Below are positions 52,706-62,314 of a stretch of 64,000 nt of DNA, one piece after another. Position 1 is the first letter of the stretch; each line of letters begins with the position of its first letter. Where the stretch lies: assembly GCA_947474365.1 (NCBI GenBank), contig CANJIU010000033.1, forward strand, positions 1-64,000. Direction: 5' to 3'. The stretch comes from Opitutia bacterium (GTDB lineage Bacteria > Verrucomicrobiota > Verrucomicrobiia > Opitutales > Opitutaceae). A program made the position numbers and the translations under genes. Below the pieces are notes generated by a model. It was given only the letters and a program-made list of their open reading frames with translations, was not told where the DNA came from and ran no database searches.

Positions 52706-53683
52706 TTAACTGCGAGACTTCAGTTCCGGTGTGCCGTATAAGGCAAAACCAGTGAAGTCCGGATAAATCGTCTTGTGCTCATAGCCGAATGTCTTTTCGA
52801 GACGTTTCCGGATCTCTCTCTTTGCTGAGGCTAAAACCCTAAAGCTGTATACCGCATTTTGGGTTACTCCGCCGCGCTTCGCATTAAGCTTATGCGGTCG
52901 TAGAGCTAAAGATGTGGCTGTTCGAACCTCGTTAATCCGCCAATTTCCTCCGCTATTTGGAGACTTTGGCCATTGCACCTGCCCACTTGGTCCACTCGTT
53001 GATGGGACACCGCCAAAAATAAAACCCCCATTTTGGGCTGCTATTCTGCTATCAAAATGCGGAGGCCGCCACGCGAACGCCTCGGAGCACCAAGGCTTCC
53101 GACGGCGCTTCCAGATGTCTCTTTTTTCTTTGAGTTTCGGCGCAGCGCCAGGCCAAGCTCGATGAAGGTTATCTTCCCAGTCACGTCGTCTATCGTTCTC
53201 GTTAATTAGTCGATTCGTGACATCAATTGCGAATAGACGCGCATCATTATCTTCGTGCACTAATTCGCCGTTATCGCGCTTTTCCTCAACGGCGAACCAC
53301 GCCGCGATCCACGGATTAAATGTTACGTCAACGAGCCGCGTCGGCGCACCATGGTGCTGTAATGCGGCCAGTTGGTTGAGTATCGAAAGCCGTCCTACGT
53401 CCCGAGACACATGTAAACCCCATCGGTGGACGTCTGCTAGTATCTTCGTCTCCCATAAATAAAGTTCATCTTCTTCGGGCAAATCTGCTGCCTTTAGAGG
53501 GCCCCGAGTTAAGCACAATCTACGGTACAGCGAGCTAAAGAGCGGCCAATCCGCACTTACTTGTCCACGCCAAGCGAATGTCGCACTAGACCATTTTTTC
53601 GATACACGCCCAATCGCTTTTTCCAAGTCAGTGAAATTCTTAATCTTGGTTTCAAAAGGGCTCCAAAAATCTCCGGGGTTCAC
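52706..53683 (-). CDS. FRG-domain protein (defence-associated)
   Basis: 325 residues. The FRG domain is clear from FAWRGQVSADWPLFSSLYRR and QHHGAPTRLVDVTFNPWIAA followed by WFA; FRG takes its name from the F-x-W/F-R-G motif. FRG proteins are frequent in defence islands, and their enzymatic activity is not settled. The gene has visibly more A/T-rich codons than its neighbours and lies on the opposite strand, bracketed by 24-bp direct repeats, suggesting independent acquisition. Confidence 0.8.
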   Translation of the reverse strand: MNPGDFWSPFETKIKNFTDLEKAIGRVSKKWSSATFAWRGQVSADWPLFSSLYRRLCLTRGPLKAADLPEEDELYLWETKILADVHRWGLHVSRDVGRLSILNQLAALQHHGAPTRLVDVTFNPWIAAWFAVEEKRDNGELVHEDNDARLFAIDVTNRLINENDRRRDWEDNLHRAWPGAAPKLKEKRDIWKRRRKPWCSEAFAWRPPHFDSRIAAQNGGFIFGGVPSTSGPSGQVQWPKSPNSGGNWRINEVRTATSLALRPHKLNAKRGGVTQNAVYSFRVLASAKREIRKRLEKTFGYEHKTIYPDFTGFALYGTPELKSRS

Positions 53684-53720
53684 GGCATCAAGTCAGAATC
53701 AGACTAGTATACCGAAGCAA

Positions 53721-53741
53721 GGATTCCTTCTACAGGAATCC
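53721..53741. promoter_or_regulatory. Perfect 7-bp inverted repeat upstream of the FRG gene
   Basis: GGATTCC (53721-53727) and GGAATCC (53735-53741) lie 38 bp before the FRG start. This may be an operator or part of a promoter. Confidence 0.35.
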
Positions 53742-53764
53742 CGGTACGCAAATAGCAACTGCGC

Positions 53765-53788
53765 CGGACACCAAAACGGACACCAAAA
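53765..53788 (+). repeat. Direct repeat flanking the FRG gene, right copy
   Basis: CGGACACCAAAACGGACACC followed by AAAA, one mismatch from the copy at 52607-52630. The pair spans 1.18 kb. Confidence 0.8.
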
Positions 53789-54042
53789 GAGCTGGAATTG
53801 GTTATCTATAGTAATCGCTGATTAGGCGTGGTTGCCTCTGAGAAACAGTCATTTTGCTCCTGCAAACTCGACGGTAATCGGCCAAGGCCGGCCATTGAGC
53901 ACGGTCAGGAATACCAATGCGGGCTCAGTGAAATTGGTTCACCGTTTTTTTCCTCCGCACGCACGGCCCTATTTTGTCACGCCCGCCAAGGTAGTCCGCG
54001 CTGCGCGCGGCTCCACCTTTCCCTCCTGCGGCCTTCCCCCTC

Positions 54043-54067
54043 GCGAGGAGAAACCGAGTCTCCTCGC
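54043..54067. other. Gene-free stretch 53684-54177 with a GCGAGGAG hairpin
   Basis: GCGAGGAG (54043-54050) and CTCCTCGC (54060-54067) form a perfect 8-bp stem with a 9-nt loop, 110 bp before radC. The surrounding 494-bp gap contains the FRG operator and repeat but no gene that I can support. Confidence 0.4.
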
Positions 54068-54177
54068 TCGGCGGCCTCGTCGGTGACTGGGCGTGCCTAA
54101 ACGGGCCAGCGCGCGGAGCGCGCCACGAGAACCGGACACGACGTCCGGCCGGGGCGCTCATCCCCGCGCCTGGAACC

Positions 54178-54912
54178 ATGAATCAAACTCAACTGGAACT
54201 GGGTCACCCCCACGACACCACCGGCCGCGAAATCGCTTGCGGCGAGCAACCGCAGCAGCGGCTGGAATCATTCGGGGCAGCCGCCTTGAGCGACACCGAA
54301 CTGGTCGCACTCATCCTGCAGACCGGACTGGCGACCCGCGAGGTGCTGGACGTGTCCTCCCGACTGATCGCCGAGGCCGGCTCGCTCCACGGATTTGCCG
54401 GCTGGCAGCCCGTGGACTTCGAGCGGCTTAAGGGCATCGGCCGGGTCAAGGCGCGGCAACTGACCGCTCTGGTGGAAATCGCCAGACGGATGATGAAACC
54501 CAACACCGACGAACCGGTCATGATGAACCGGCCGGAACTGATCGCCGAATACTTCCGGCCAATCGTCCAAGGGCTGGAGATCGAGAAGTTCTGGGTCGCG
54601 TGCCTCAACCGCAAGAACCGGCTGAAGAAGCTGGTCGAAGTGACCTCCGGCACCGCCACGAGTGCTCTCGCGCACCCGCGTGAGGTGTTCCGGGCCGCCA
54701 TCCGGGAAGGGGCCACCGCCGTGGTGTGCGTGCACAACCATCCCTCGGGGGATCCGGCTCCCTCGGCTGCCGATTTGCAGGTCACCAGGCAGCTACGGGA
54801 AGCTTCAAAGGCGGTCGACATCGACCTACTGGACCATGTGATTGTCGGACGGGCGGGTGCCGATCCCACCGGTCAGGGGTGGTATTCGTTTCGCGCGTCC
54901 GGTTTGGTGTGA
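54178..54912 (+). CDS. radC: RadC-family JAB/MPN protein
   Basis: 244 residues. An N-terminal UPF0758 helix-hairpin-helix part (LSDTELVALILQTGL and RLKGIGRVKARQLTALVEIA) precedes the JAB domain with the zinc motif VHNHPSGDPAPS (His186 and His188) and a later Asp in IDLLDHVIVG. Despite the historical name, its role in repair is doubtful; RadC-like genes are common passengers on mobile elements. It sits between the FRG gene and the DUF4007 operon. Confidence 0.88.
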   Translation: MNQTQLELGHPHDTTGREIACGEQPQQRLESFGAAALSDTELVALILQTGLATREVLDVSSRLIAEAGSLHGFAGWQPVDFERLKGIGRVKARQLTALVEIARRMMKPNTDEPVMMNRPELIAEYFRPIVQGLEIEKFWVACLNRKNRLKKLVEVTSGTATSALAHPREVFRAAIREGATAVVCVHNHPSGDPAPSAADLQVTRQLREASKAVDIDLLDHVIVGRAGADPTGQGWYSFRASGLV

Positions 54913-55193
54913 GAATGACCGGCCATGAATACCTAAACGGTCATAGCCTATATGACATCCTGCTTCGCCGCTTCTGGTTCGTGCTCCGCATCCCGGGGCG
55001 AATCTATCCGTCGCCAGATCACCGCAAGTTCGCAGGCGCGGCAGAAACGACCTGCGCGGCCTGCCACGCACGCGAATGCAAAAATGCTCCTATGACCAGC
55101 TCCCGGCGGCCTATTGTGTAGACAGCCACCCAGCCCAGTCCTAAACCTGAAACGCAACCGGCGCACCGCCCGCAGGATGCCAAATCTTCCCCC

Positions 55194-56177
55194 TTGAGTT
55201 CCACCACCTCCACCCTTGAGCCGCCCGTAACCCGACCTCCCGCTCCCGCGGATGAACGGTTTCTCTTCTCGGGCCACCAAACGTTTCCCCTGCGCATCTC
55301 TTGGCTCCCCAAAGCAGCTGACGCCATTAGCCGGGGAATCAACCCGTTTACCGATCCCCGCTTGGGTATCCAAGTCTTGGGTATTGGCAAGAACATGGTC
55401 GAGTCACTGCGGTGCTGGGTCGAGCTCTACGGGGTTGCCCGGTTCGATGGTCCCGCTCGCCAGCCGGAACTGACGGAATTTGGGCAGATTGTCCTCGGCC
55501 GCAAAGGATGCGATCCGTTTCTGGAAGACGAACAAACCTTGTGGCTCTTGCATTGGAACGCCGCAACCAATCCTACCCGTCGTTTCTTCGCGTGGCACTG
55601 GGTCTGCAACGTTCATGCCGAGCATGAATTCAGCTACGATGAAGCCCTCCGGGCGTTCAAAGCCCACGCCGACACTTATGCCCGACCGTTGTCAAACACG
55701 ACTCTTCACCAGCACCTCGACGTCTTTCTCGGCACCTATGTCCAGTCTTCCACCCCCTTGAGCGGCGTCGTGGCCGAAGACTTGCTTGAAAGTCCCTTGT
55801 CGGTCCTCGGATTTATCCGGCGCGGCGAGCCGCGACCTGGCTCCCATGGCAAGGACCTTACCTACACCGTGGATAGCGGGACAAAGTCGGGGATTTCCGA
55901 CGAATTATTCCGTTTCTGCCTCCATGACGGGTGGACCCAGTTCGCCCGCGACGAAATCACCTGCAGCTACCGCCAGATCGGTCATGCCATCAACAGCCCA
56001 GGGCGGATCTTCCGCCTCTCGGAGCATGATATTCATGACCGTTTGCAGCGCCTCGCCGTGAAGTGGCCCAAGGAATTCACCCTCGCCGAGAGCAACAATC
56101 AACGTCAACTCCGTCGGTTGCCATCCGCCCCCAAGCCTGCCGTCCTGCTTCGCACCATCTACGAAGGAACCAAGTGA
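55194..56177 (+). CDS. DUF4007 protein, BREX type 4/PT-system associated
   Basis: 327 residues from a TTG start; no ATG lies before the conserved region that begins ERFLFSGHQTFPLRISWLPK. This opening and the following ELTEFGQIVLGRKGCDPFLE are the DUF4007 pattern. The domain is largely helical, possibly winged-helix-like. Members accompany PAPS-reductase-family genes in type 4 BREX and phosphorothioation-like loci (from memory). It is the first gene of a five- or six-gene operon; the ATPase gene starts two bases after its stop. Confidence 0.75.
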   Translation: MSSTTSTLEPPVTRPPAPADERFLFSGHQTFPLRISWLPKAADAISRGINPFTDPRLGIQVLGIGKNMVESLRCWVELYGVARFDGPARQPELTEFGQIVLGRKGCDPFLEDEQTLWLLHWNAATNPTRRFFAWHWVCNVHAEHEFSYDEALRAFKAHADTYARPLSNTTLHQHLDVFLGTYVQSSTPLSGVVAEDLLESPLSVLGFIRRGEPRPGSHGKDLTYTVDSGTKSGISDELFRFCLHDGWTQFARDEITCSYRQIGHAINSPGRIFRLSEHDIHDRLQRLAVKWPKEFTLAESNNQRQLRRLPSAPKPAVLLRTIYEGTK

Positions 56178-56178
56178 T

Positions 56179-59100
56179 ATGCAGCGTCGCCCGGCCTCTT
56201 CCAGTACTACCCGGTCACATCTGGCCGGCCGACAGCCCATGAAAATATCGTCGCTGTTCTATGTTCGTGCGGCGTTTCTGCGTTCGGTCAATGTCGCCCT
56301 CGACTACGCTGACCCCGTCTCCAGCCGCGACTACGTCGTCACCGGATTCGGCCATGAATTATTTGAGCGACTCTCAGCCGCACTGCGGCCCAGCTCCAGC
56401 GAACGGGCGTGGCGTATCACGGGCGACTACGGCTCCGGAAAGTCGGCCTTTGCGCTTTGCTTTGCACGAATTGCCGCCGGCCACTCGGCCCAACTGCCAC
56501 TCGAACTCCGCCGCTTTGTGCCCCGTGGACATCGCCTCGAACCCATTTTGGTCTCGGGCGGTGCTGAGCCACTGGAAACAAGCATCCGCAAGGCGCTCAC
56601 AGACCTCCGCCGCCGGGTGTTTCGCTCGCCGGTCAAAGACTTGGAGCGAGCCGCCACCGGTTCCGCCAGCGTCCTAGAATTGCTCGATGCCCACGGCGAA
56701 GCGTTACGCAAACACCGTGTCGCGGATGGTCTCGTGCTCCTGCTCGATGAACTTGGCCAGAATCTGCATTACGCCGCCTTTCACGCGTCCGGCGGCGATA
56801 TTTCCCTCCTGCAAACATTAGGGGAACGCGCAGACCGGAGTGGCCGCAAGCCGATGGTCGTGGTGGCCATGCTTCACCAAGGTCTGAGCACTTATAGCGC
56901 CGACCTCGACGTGGCCGCTCGTCGCGAATGGGAGAAAGTTGCCGGTCGATTCAAGGAAATCGTGTTCGCCCAGCCGGTCGAGCAGGTTGTCAGTTTGGTC
57001 GCAGAGATGCTCGGCATCCGCCCTGACGCTCTGCCGCCCGCCATCCTGCGTGAATCGGAAAAAGGCATGAAAGACGCCATCGCCGCGGGCCTCTACGGCG
57101 CGGCCCCGGCGGAAAAGTTTCTCACCGGCATTGCGCATCGGCTCTACCCCCTTCATCCGACCGTCTTTCCCGTGCTGGTCCGGCTGCTTCGGCGTTTCGG
57201 TCAAAACGAACGATCGCTCGTTGGCTTCCTGAGTTCGCACGAACCGGGCGGTTTCCGGGAGTTCGCCGAAACCCACCCGATCGGCGGCGGCTATTACCGT
57301 TTGTCCCATCTGTTCGACTATTTTAAGACGAACCTCGCGGCCGGCTTGGTCAACGGCCAGGCCGCCCACTGGGATGTTATCGACGCTACCGTTACGCACG
57401 CGCAACGCTTTGGCGAGACCGACCTCGCGGTGCTCAAGACCATCGGCCTGATCAACCTTATCAACGATCCCGGCATCGTGGCGACCGAGGCGCTGGTCCG
57501 TGCGGGAGTGGGCGCCCCGGACGTGTCCTCGGCGATCCACCGCCTGCACATCTCTGCCTCCATCATTCACGAACGGGGAAATTCCAAGGGCTTTGCCCTT
57601 TGGCCGCAGAGCAGCGTCAATCTTGACGCCGCCATCGACCAGGCAGACGAGGCCTTGGCCGCCCAAGCCGTGACCGCCCGGTCCGTCGCCGCGATGCTGC
57701 CGTCACATTCCATCGTCGCTCGCCGCCACTATATTGAGACCGGCAATCTGCGACATTTCGCGGTGCACTACCTCGATTGGAGCAATTTCCGCGACTGTTT
57801 GGCCACCAATTTTCCCGACGCTACCGGCGCAGATGGCCAAATTATCATCGTCGTCACCAATGACCAGCGCGATGTCGCCAACGCCGAGTCCGCTTTGCAG
57901 AGCCATAAGGGACCGTTGGGCGGCATGGTCGTGATTGGGATTGCCTCACCCGTGGCCAAAGGCATCGACACCGTGCGCGACCTGAATCGCTGGCAATGGA
58001 TTAAAAAGAATCTGCGCGAACTCGCGGGTGACGCCTATGCCCGCGCTCACGTCAATCGCGAGATCAAGCGGTGCCAGAACAGCCTCGAAAAGGAACTCGA
58101 CCATCTGGTCCAGCTGCGCCGCAGCGAAACTGGGACTATTGCATGGCACGATGACCACGGGCGGATTGACGCTTCGTCCTCGCGGGGAATCCTGCCGTAT
58201 TTGAGCGACCGTTGCCGCCGGGTATTCTCGAAATGCCCCTGTGTGCCCAACGAGCTGATTAACCGCCGGGTGACCAGCTCGGCCGCATCCCGCGCTCGGT
58301 CGGTGCTCATCGAAGCCATCGCCACCGCCGGCGACCTCGAGAATCTCGGCTTTAATTCCGATAAGAATCCCCCGGAATTCGCGATTTATCTCTCCGTCCT
58401 TCAAGCCGGTGGCGTTCATGTGAAGACCCGCGACGGCTGGCGATTCCGTTCGGCCGCCGAATTGGGCGATAACGACCCGCTCCGCTTGGCGCCCAGCTTG
58501 GAACGCATCCACACCCTGCTGGTCGCAGCCGACGCCAACCGGTGTCCGGTGCCGGAACTCTTCGCCGCGCTCCGCGCCTCACCTTACGGCGTGCGCGATG
58601 GTTTCTTGCCTCTCCTGCTCGCCATCTATCTGGCAGGTCAATGGGACCAGACCGCGATTTATGAGGACGGCACTTTCGTCGAGAAACCCGGGGCCAATGT
58701 TTTCCAGCGCCTGACCAAGGAACCCGAGGCCTTCCATCTCCAGCACTGCTCGGTGCGCGGGGTCCGGCGCGAGTTGATCAATGAAGTCGCCTCGGTCCTC
58801 GACCTCCCGGCCGCCCGGCGGCCCGATGTCCTCCAAATCGTCCGGCCGCTCATGCAGTTTGCCGGCCGGCTCCCTGAATACAGCCTCTACACCGAACGGC
58901 AGCTCGCTGCTCCCACCCGCAGCGTCCGGGCTGAACTTCTCAAGGCCCGGGAACCCGCCACGTTGCTCTTCCAGGATTTGCCCCGGGCCCTAGCCTTCGA
59001 GCCCTTCCTCTCCGAGCATTCCCGAGCCACGCCGGCCGATGCTCGCCGTTTCTCCGAGGCCCTCAATTCCTGCGTGCTCGACTTGCGGGAATCCTATCCG

Positions 59101-59643
59101 CGGCTCCTCCAGCGGGTCGGCGAAGCGATCCTGACCGCTTTCCATTTCCACGGCAGCATCGCCGAGTTTCGTGAACAATTCTCGCATCGAATTCTGGCGG
59201 TGCAACATGCGCTCACTGACCGAGAACTCAAGGTTTTCGCGGTGCGCGTCGCCGACGCCGCCCTCGCCGACCGGGAATGGATCGAGTCGGTCGCCACCTA
59301 CGTGGGCAACAAGAGCCCAGAACGCTGGCGAGACGCCGATGAGGATGAATTCCATCAGCGGCTGGTCGCCTTTGCGGGCCGCTTTGGCCGCACTGAAGCC
59401 ACCGGTTTCAATGGCAAGGTTGTCGACCCTGAGAAGATCGGGAGGGCGGTCCGCTTCACGCTGACCCGGCCCACCGGTCAGGAGGTTGACCGCGTCATCC
59501 ACTGGAACGCCCGCGACGACCACGCCGTTGAAAAAGCTAAGGAGCGGCTCGGACGCCTGATGCAAGAACTCGGGTCGCCCGGCATGGCCGCGGCAGCTCA
59601 ATATGTTTGGGAATCGCTGCAGGAAGGAGAAATAAAAGAATAA
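56179..59643 (+). CDS. Giant ATPase, BrxC/PglY-like
   Basis: 1154 residues from ATG 56179 (ATG 56239 is an alternative; the first 20 residues look unconserved). Walker A is GDYGSGKSA (82-90) and Walker B is GLVLLLDELGQNLHYAAF (about 184-201). The remaining 900 residues are mostly helical with no nuclease or methylase motif. Length, N-terminal P-loop and neighbourhood fit the BrxC/PglY class of BREX ATPases. It should be the central ATPase of the defence complex. Start and stop are tightly packed against both neighbours. Confidence 0.65.
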   Translation: MQRRPASSSTTRSHLAGRQPMKISSLFYVRAAFLRSVNVALDYADPVSSRDYVVTGFGHELFERLSAALRPSSSERAWRITGDYGSGKSAFALCFARIAAGHSAQLPLELRRFVPRGHRLEPILVSGGAEPLETSIRKALTDLRRRVFRSPVKDLERAATGSASVLELLDAHGEALRKHRVADGLVLLLDELGQNLHYAAFHASGGDISLLQTLGERADRSGRKPMVVVAMLHQGLSTYSADLDVAARREWEKVAGRFKEIVFAQPVEQVVSLVAEMLGIRPDALPPAILRESEKGMKDAIAAGLYGAAPAEKFLTGIAHRLYPLHPTVFPVLVRLLRRFGQNERSLVGFLSSHEPGGFREFAETHPIGGGYYRLSHLFDYFKTNLAAGLVNGQAAHWDVIDATVTHAQRFGETDLAVLKTIGLINLINDPGIVATEALVRAGVGAPDVSSAIHRLHISASIIHERGNSKGFALWPQSSVNLDAAIDQADEALAAQAVTARSVAAMLPSHSIVARRHYIETGNLRHFAVHYLDWSNFRDCLATNFPDATGADGQIIIVVTNDQRDVANAESALQSHKGPLGGMVVIGIASPVAKGIDTVRDLNRWQWIKKNLRELAGDAYARAHVNREIKRCQNSLEKELDHLVQLRRSETGTIAWHDDHGRIDASSSRGILPYLSDRCRRVFSKCPCVPNELINRRVTSSAASRARSVLIEAIATAGDLENLGFNSDKNPPEFAIYLSVLQAGGVHVKTRDGWRFRSAAELGDNDPLRLAPSLERIHTLLVAADANRCPVPELFAALRASPYGVRDGFLPLLLAIYLAGQWDQTAIYEDGTFVEKPGANVFQRLTKEPEAFHLQHCSVRGVRRELINEVASVLDLPAARRPDVLQIVRPLMQFAGRLPEYSLYTERQLAAPTRSVRAELLKAREPATLLFQDLPRALAFEPFLSEHSRATPADARRFSEALNSCVLDLRESYPRLLQRVGEAILTAFHFHGSIAEFREQFSHRILAVQHALTDRELKVFAVRVADAALADREWIESVATYVGNKSPERWRDADEDEFHQRLVAFAGRFGRTEATGFNGKVVDPEKIGRAVRFTLTRPTGQEVDRVIHWNARDDHAVEKAKERLGRLMQELGSPGMAAAAQYVWESLQEGEIKE

Positions 59644-59647
59644 TCCC

Positions 59648-60469
59648 ATGGCCGACACCTCAGAAAAACCTCCGCGCCATATCCTCAGCCTGTCCGGCGG
59701 CAAAGACAGCGCCGCACTTGCCGTCTACATGCGCGACCGTGTGTCCAACATGGAATATATCTTCCACGACACGGCCAAGGAACTCCCCGACACCTACGAA
59801 TATCTGGAAAAACTGGAGGCTTACCTCGGCCAGAAAATTGTGCGCACTACCTTTGGAACGACGTTCGACCATTTGCTCCGCGTCAAGGGCGGCATGCTTC
59901 CTTCCAATCACCGCCGTTGGTGCACCGAGTACATGAAGCTGAAGCCCTTCGAGGCGTATATCGGCGAGGCTCCCTGCATTAACTATGTCGGCATTCGTGC
60001 CGACGAGAAACGCGTAGGCTACATTAGCCACAAACCGAACATCAAGGCGGTCTTTCCTTTCATCGACGATGGTATCGATTACGCCGGAGTCCTCAATATC
60101 CTACAGGGTTCGGGCCTTGGCCTGCCCCCTTTCATGGCGTGGGGCCGCAGCCGTTCCGGCTGTTACTTCTGTTTCTACCAGCAGAAAATCGAGTGGGTTC
60201 GGATGCGGCGCCGTTATCCCCACCTCTACGAGGAGGCCAAGGCCTACGAAAAACCCAACCGCACCAACGGAAATACCTTCTATTGGTGTCAGGATGAGCC
60301 ACTTGTCGAATTGGAAAAACCGGAGCGTATGGCCGAGATCGAGCGAAACTGGGAAAAGAAACAGGAAAGCCTGCGCAGCCGCCCAAAGAACGTCCCCCTT
60401 ATCTCGTCGCTCGGGGGCCGGCCCCACGAGGCAACCGAAGAACGGGCTTGCCTGATCTGCCAGCTCTAG
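59648..60469 (+). CDS. PAPS-reductase/DndC-like family protein
   Basis: 273 residues. The PP-loop SLSGGKDSAA (residues 14-23) is the ATP pyrophosphatase motif of PAPS reductases and of the DNA-phosphorothioation enzyme DndC. Five cysteines stand out: Cys92 in HRRWCTEYMK, Cys172 and Cys175 in GCYFCF, and Cys268 and Cys271 in ACLICQL. The pattern suits an iron-sulphur cluster. It is shorter than DndC (about 500 residues). Type 4 BREX carries such a protein (BrxP) in place of the methyltransferase PglX. Confidence 0.8.
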   Translation: MADTSEKPPRHILSLSGGKDSAALAVYMRDRVSNMEYIFHDTAKELPDTYEYLEKLEAYLGQKIVRTTFGTTFDHLLRVKGGMLPSNHRRWCTEYMKLKPFEAYIGEAPCINYVGIRADEKRVGYISHKPNIKAVFPFIDDGIDYAGVLNILQGSGLGLPPFMAWGRSRSGCYFCFYQQKIEWVRMRRRYPHLYEEAKAYEKPNRTNGNTFYWCQDEPLVELEKPERMAEIERNWEKKQESLRSRPKNVPLISSLGGRPHEATEERACLICQL

Positions 60470-60481
60470 CGTTGTCCTCCC

Positions 60482-62314
60482 ATGCAGCTTTCCAACGGAG
60501 AAAAATGGGTTCGCCTGCTGCGCGCCTACGGGCCGGTAGCGGACAATGATGCGCAGCAGGCCGAACATGTCGACATGCTGGCCAAATATCACGGGGTGCC
60601 AAAAGTGGCATTTGTCCATCCCACGCGCGCCGACTTGCTGGCATGTTTCCCGCGGGATACGGGTGCGTTCCGGAATGTCGTTCTAACCGGTACGGCTGGC
60701 GAAGGTAAGACGTCGCTGTGCTTCGAACTGATTCAAGACTTGACGAACCGGGCGCCGAACGGAAACCAAGGAGTCGAGGTGGTCACCGTTCCCACGCCAT
60801 CAGGAACGCGGAAGGTGACCCTAATCTTCGACGTAACAGCATGGCGCAAGAAGACCAACGGGCTCCTGCTTCCGGAATATGTGGATGTGCTCGCGCGCAT
60901 GGCTGACTCTGCCTTTGGCTCAAGCAGCGAATACTTTGTCCTGGCCGTGAACGATGGGCAGATGCACGAGCTGTTTCGCGCCTTGCCGCCGGATGCCCCC
61001 GAAGGGGTGAAAAAACTCGAGCACACGCTCATTGCGTTGCACGCGCGCGGCGAACGCGACGGCGGGGAGCGACTGCGTCTGATCAATCTCAGCGCAGTGG
61101 CGAGCGAAGAAATCATGGCACTCTCGCTCCGAGCGGTGCTCGACCGACCCGAATGGGCGTGTTTCCACGACGAGGCCACTAATCCCCTGTTTTCAGAAAC
61201 TTCGTCGCTCACGCGCAACTATCAGGCGCTGACGCTGCCGGAAACCCGGGCGAAGCTGGTCATGCTGGCGCGCATCGCAGACGTGACGGGTCACCACCTG
61301 CCGATCCGCGGCGTGCTTTGCCTGCTGGCAAACGCACTCTTGGGACATCCGGATGCTCGCGACCACGTAATCCGGCCGGGAACCGAGGCAGCCAAGCTGG
61401 CGGCAAAAGGCGAGCCGGAGAAGGCAGCGCTGCATCGCACGCTGTTCGGGGATAACCTCAGCAGCGCGGCGCGGCGGAAGCGGGAAATCTATCGCTTCCT
61501 CTCCATGCTTCACATCGGGAAGGAGACGACGAACGATCTAGATGAGTTGCTGATATTCGGAACTAGAGACGGCGGACTCAAGGACGAGTATGACGAACTG
61601 GTGGCGCCGGATCCCTTTCACCAGCGCAATCCGACTTTTGATGGGCTGCTGCGCCGCTACATTCGCGGGGACACCACAACCCCTGAAGAAGCAGAGGAAT
61701 TTCTGGCAGAACTGGCAACAGAACGGCGCCGGGTGTTCTTGCAGGCTACTCCCGCATTGGTCAGAAAATACCAACTGTGGAAGACCACGATCTTCCACCA
61801 CGCCGGGGAATATCTAGACGAGATTCTGGTGCCGCTCGACAAAGACCAAAAACCAGCGCGGATTCACATGCGCAAACTCGCCTCAGGGCTGAACCGCATC
61901 TGGACTGGGCTGTTGCTGGCGGAAAACGCAACCGAGGTCTATTTGGCCACAGGGCTGGACCTGACCACATCGCCGGTTAGCGACATCTACCTCGCTCAGA
62001 TCGAAATCGATGCCGAGCCAGCTGGACTCGTAGTAGTGCGGCGGCCAAATGAACGAACTCCGCGCCTGGTGCTGCATCTGCAGAGCAAGGAATTCTCATT
62101 CAGCCTCACTCTGCCCCGCTTCGAATTCTTGTTCCGAGTGGCCGACGGAGCAATGCCGTCCAGTTTTTCGCGGGAGTCCTGCGCCGACTTCCTGTCTCTG
62201 AAGCAACGCTGTCTGCGCGACCTTGGATTGAAGGCCAGCGATCGGTCATTGCATTTAATCGAGATCAACGGCAACGGCACGATCCAGCGCCTGCCCATTC
62301 ACCTCGCAGGATGA
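60482..62314 (+). CDS. P-loop NTPase of unknown family in the defence operon
   Basis: 610 residues. Walker A is LTGTAGEGKTSLC (68-80); the probable Walker B strand is VTLIFDVTAW or YFVLAVNDG. The rest is helical with no recognisable effector domain. GxAGEGKT-type loops occur in STAND-like and DptF-like ATPases, and a DptF-like role in a PT-sensing module is conceivable but unproven. Its stop overlaps the next start (ATGA), so the two products are made together. Confidence 0.6.
   Translation: MQLSNGEKWVRLLRAYGPVADNDAQQAEHVDMLAKYHGVPKVAFVHPTRADLLACFPRDTGAFRNVVLTGTAGEGKTSLCFELIQDLTNRAPNGNQGVEVVTVPTPSGTRKVTLIFDVTAWRKKTNGLLLPEYVDVLARMADSAFGSSSEYFVLAVNDGQMHELFRALPPDAPEGVKKLEHTLIALHARGERDGGERLRLINLSAVASEEIMALSLRAVLDRPEWACFHDEATNPLFSETSSLTRNYQALTLPETRAKLVMLARIADVTGHHLPIRGVLCLLANALLGHPDARDHVIRPGTEAAKLAAKGEPEKAALHRTLFGDNLSSAARRKREIYRFLSMLHIGKETTNDLDELLIFGTRDGGLKDEYDELVAPDPFHQRNPTFDGLLRRYIRGDTTTPEEAEEFLAELATERRRVFLQATPALVRKYQLWKTTIFHHAGEYLDEILVPLDKDQKPARIHMRKLASGLNRIWTGLLLAENATEVYLATGLDLTTSPVSDIYLAQIEIDAEPAGLVVVRRPNERTPRLVLHLQSKEFSFSLTLPRFEFLFRVADGAMPSSFSRESCADFLSLKQRCLRDLGLKASDRSLHLIEINGNGTIQRLPIHLAG

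Noticed and set aside
54915-55121. 68-codon frame right after radC with a CAACHAREC segment
   Set aside because: No coupling signal, unlikely composition and no recognised zinc domain; treated as non-coding. The 281-bp gap to the DUF4007 gene shows nothing else.
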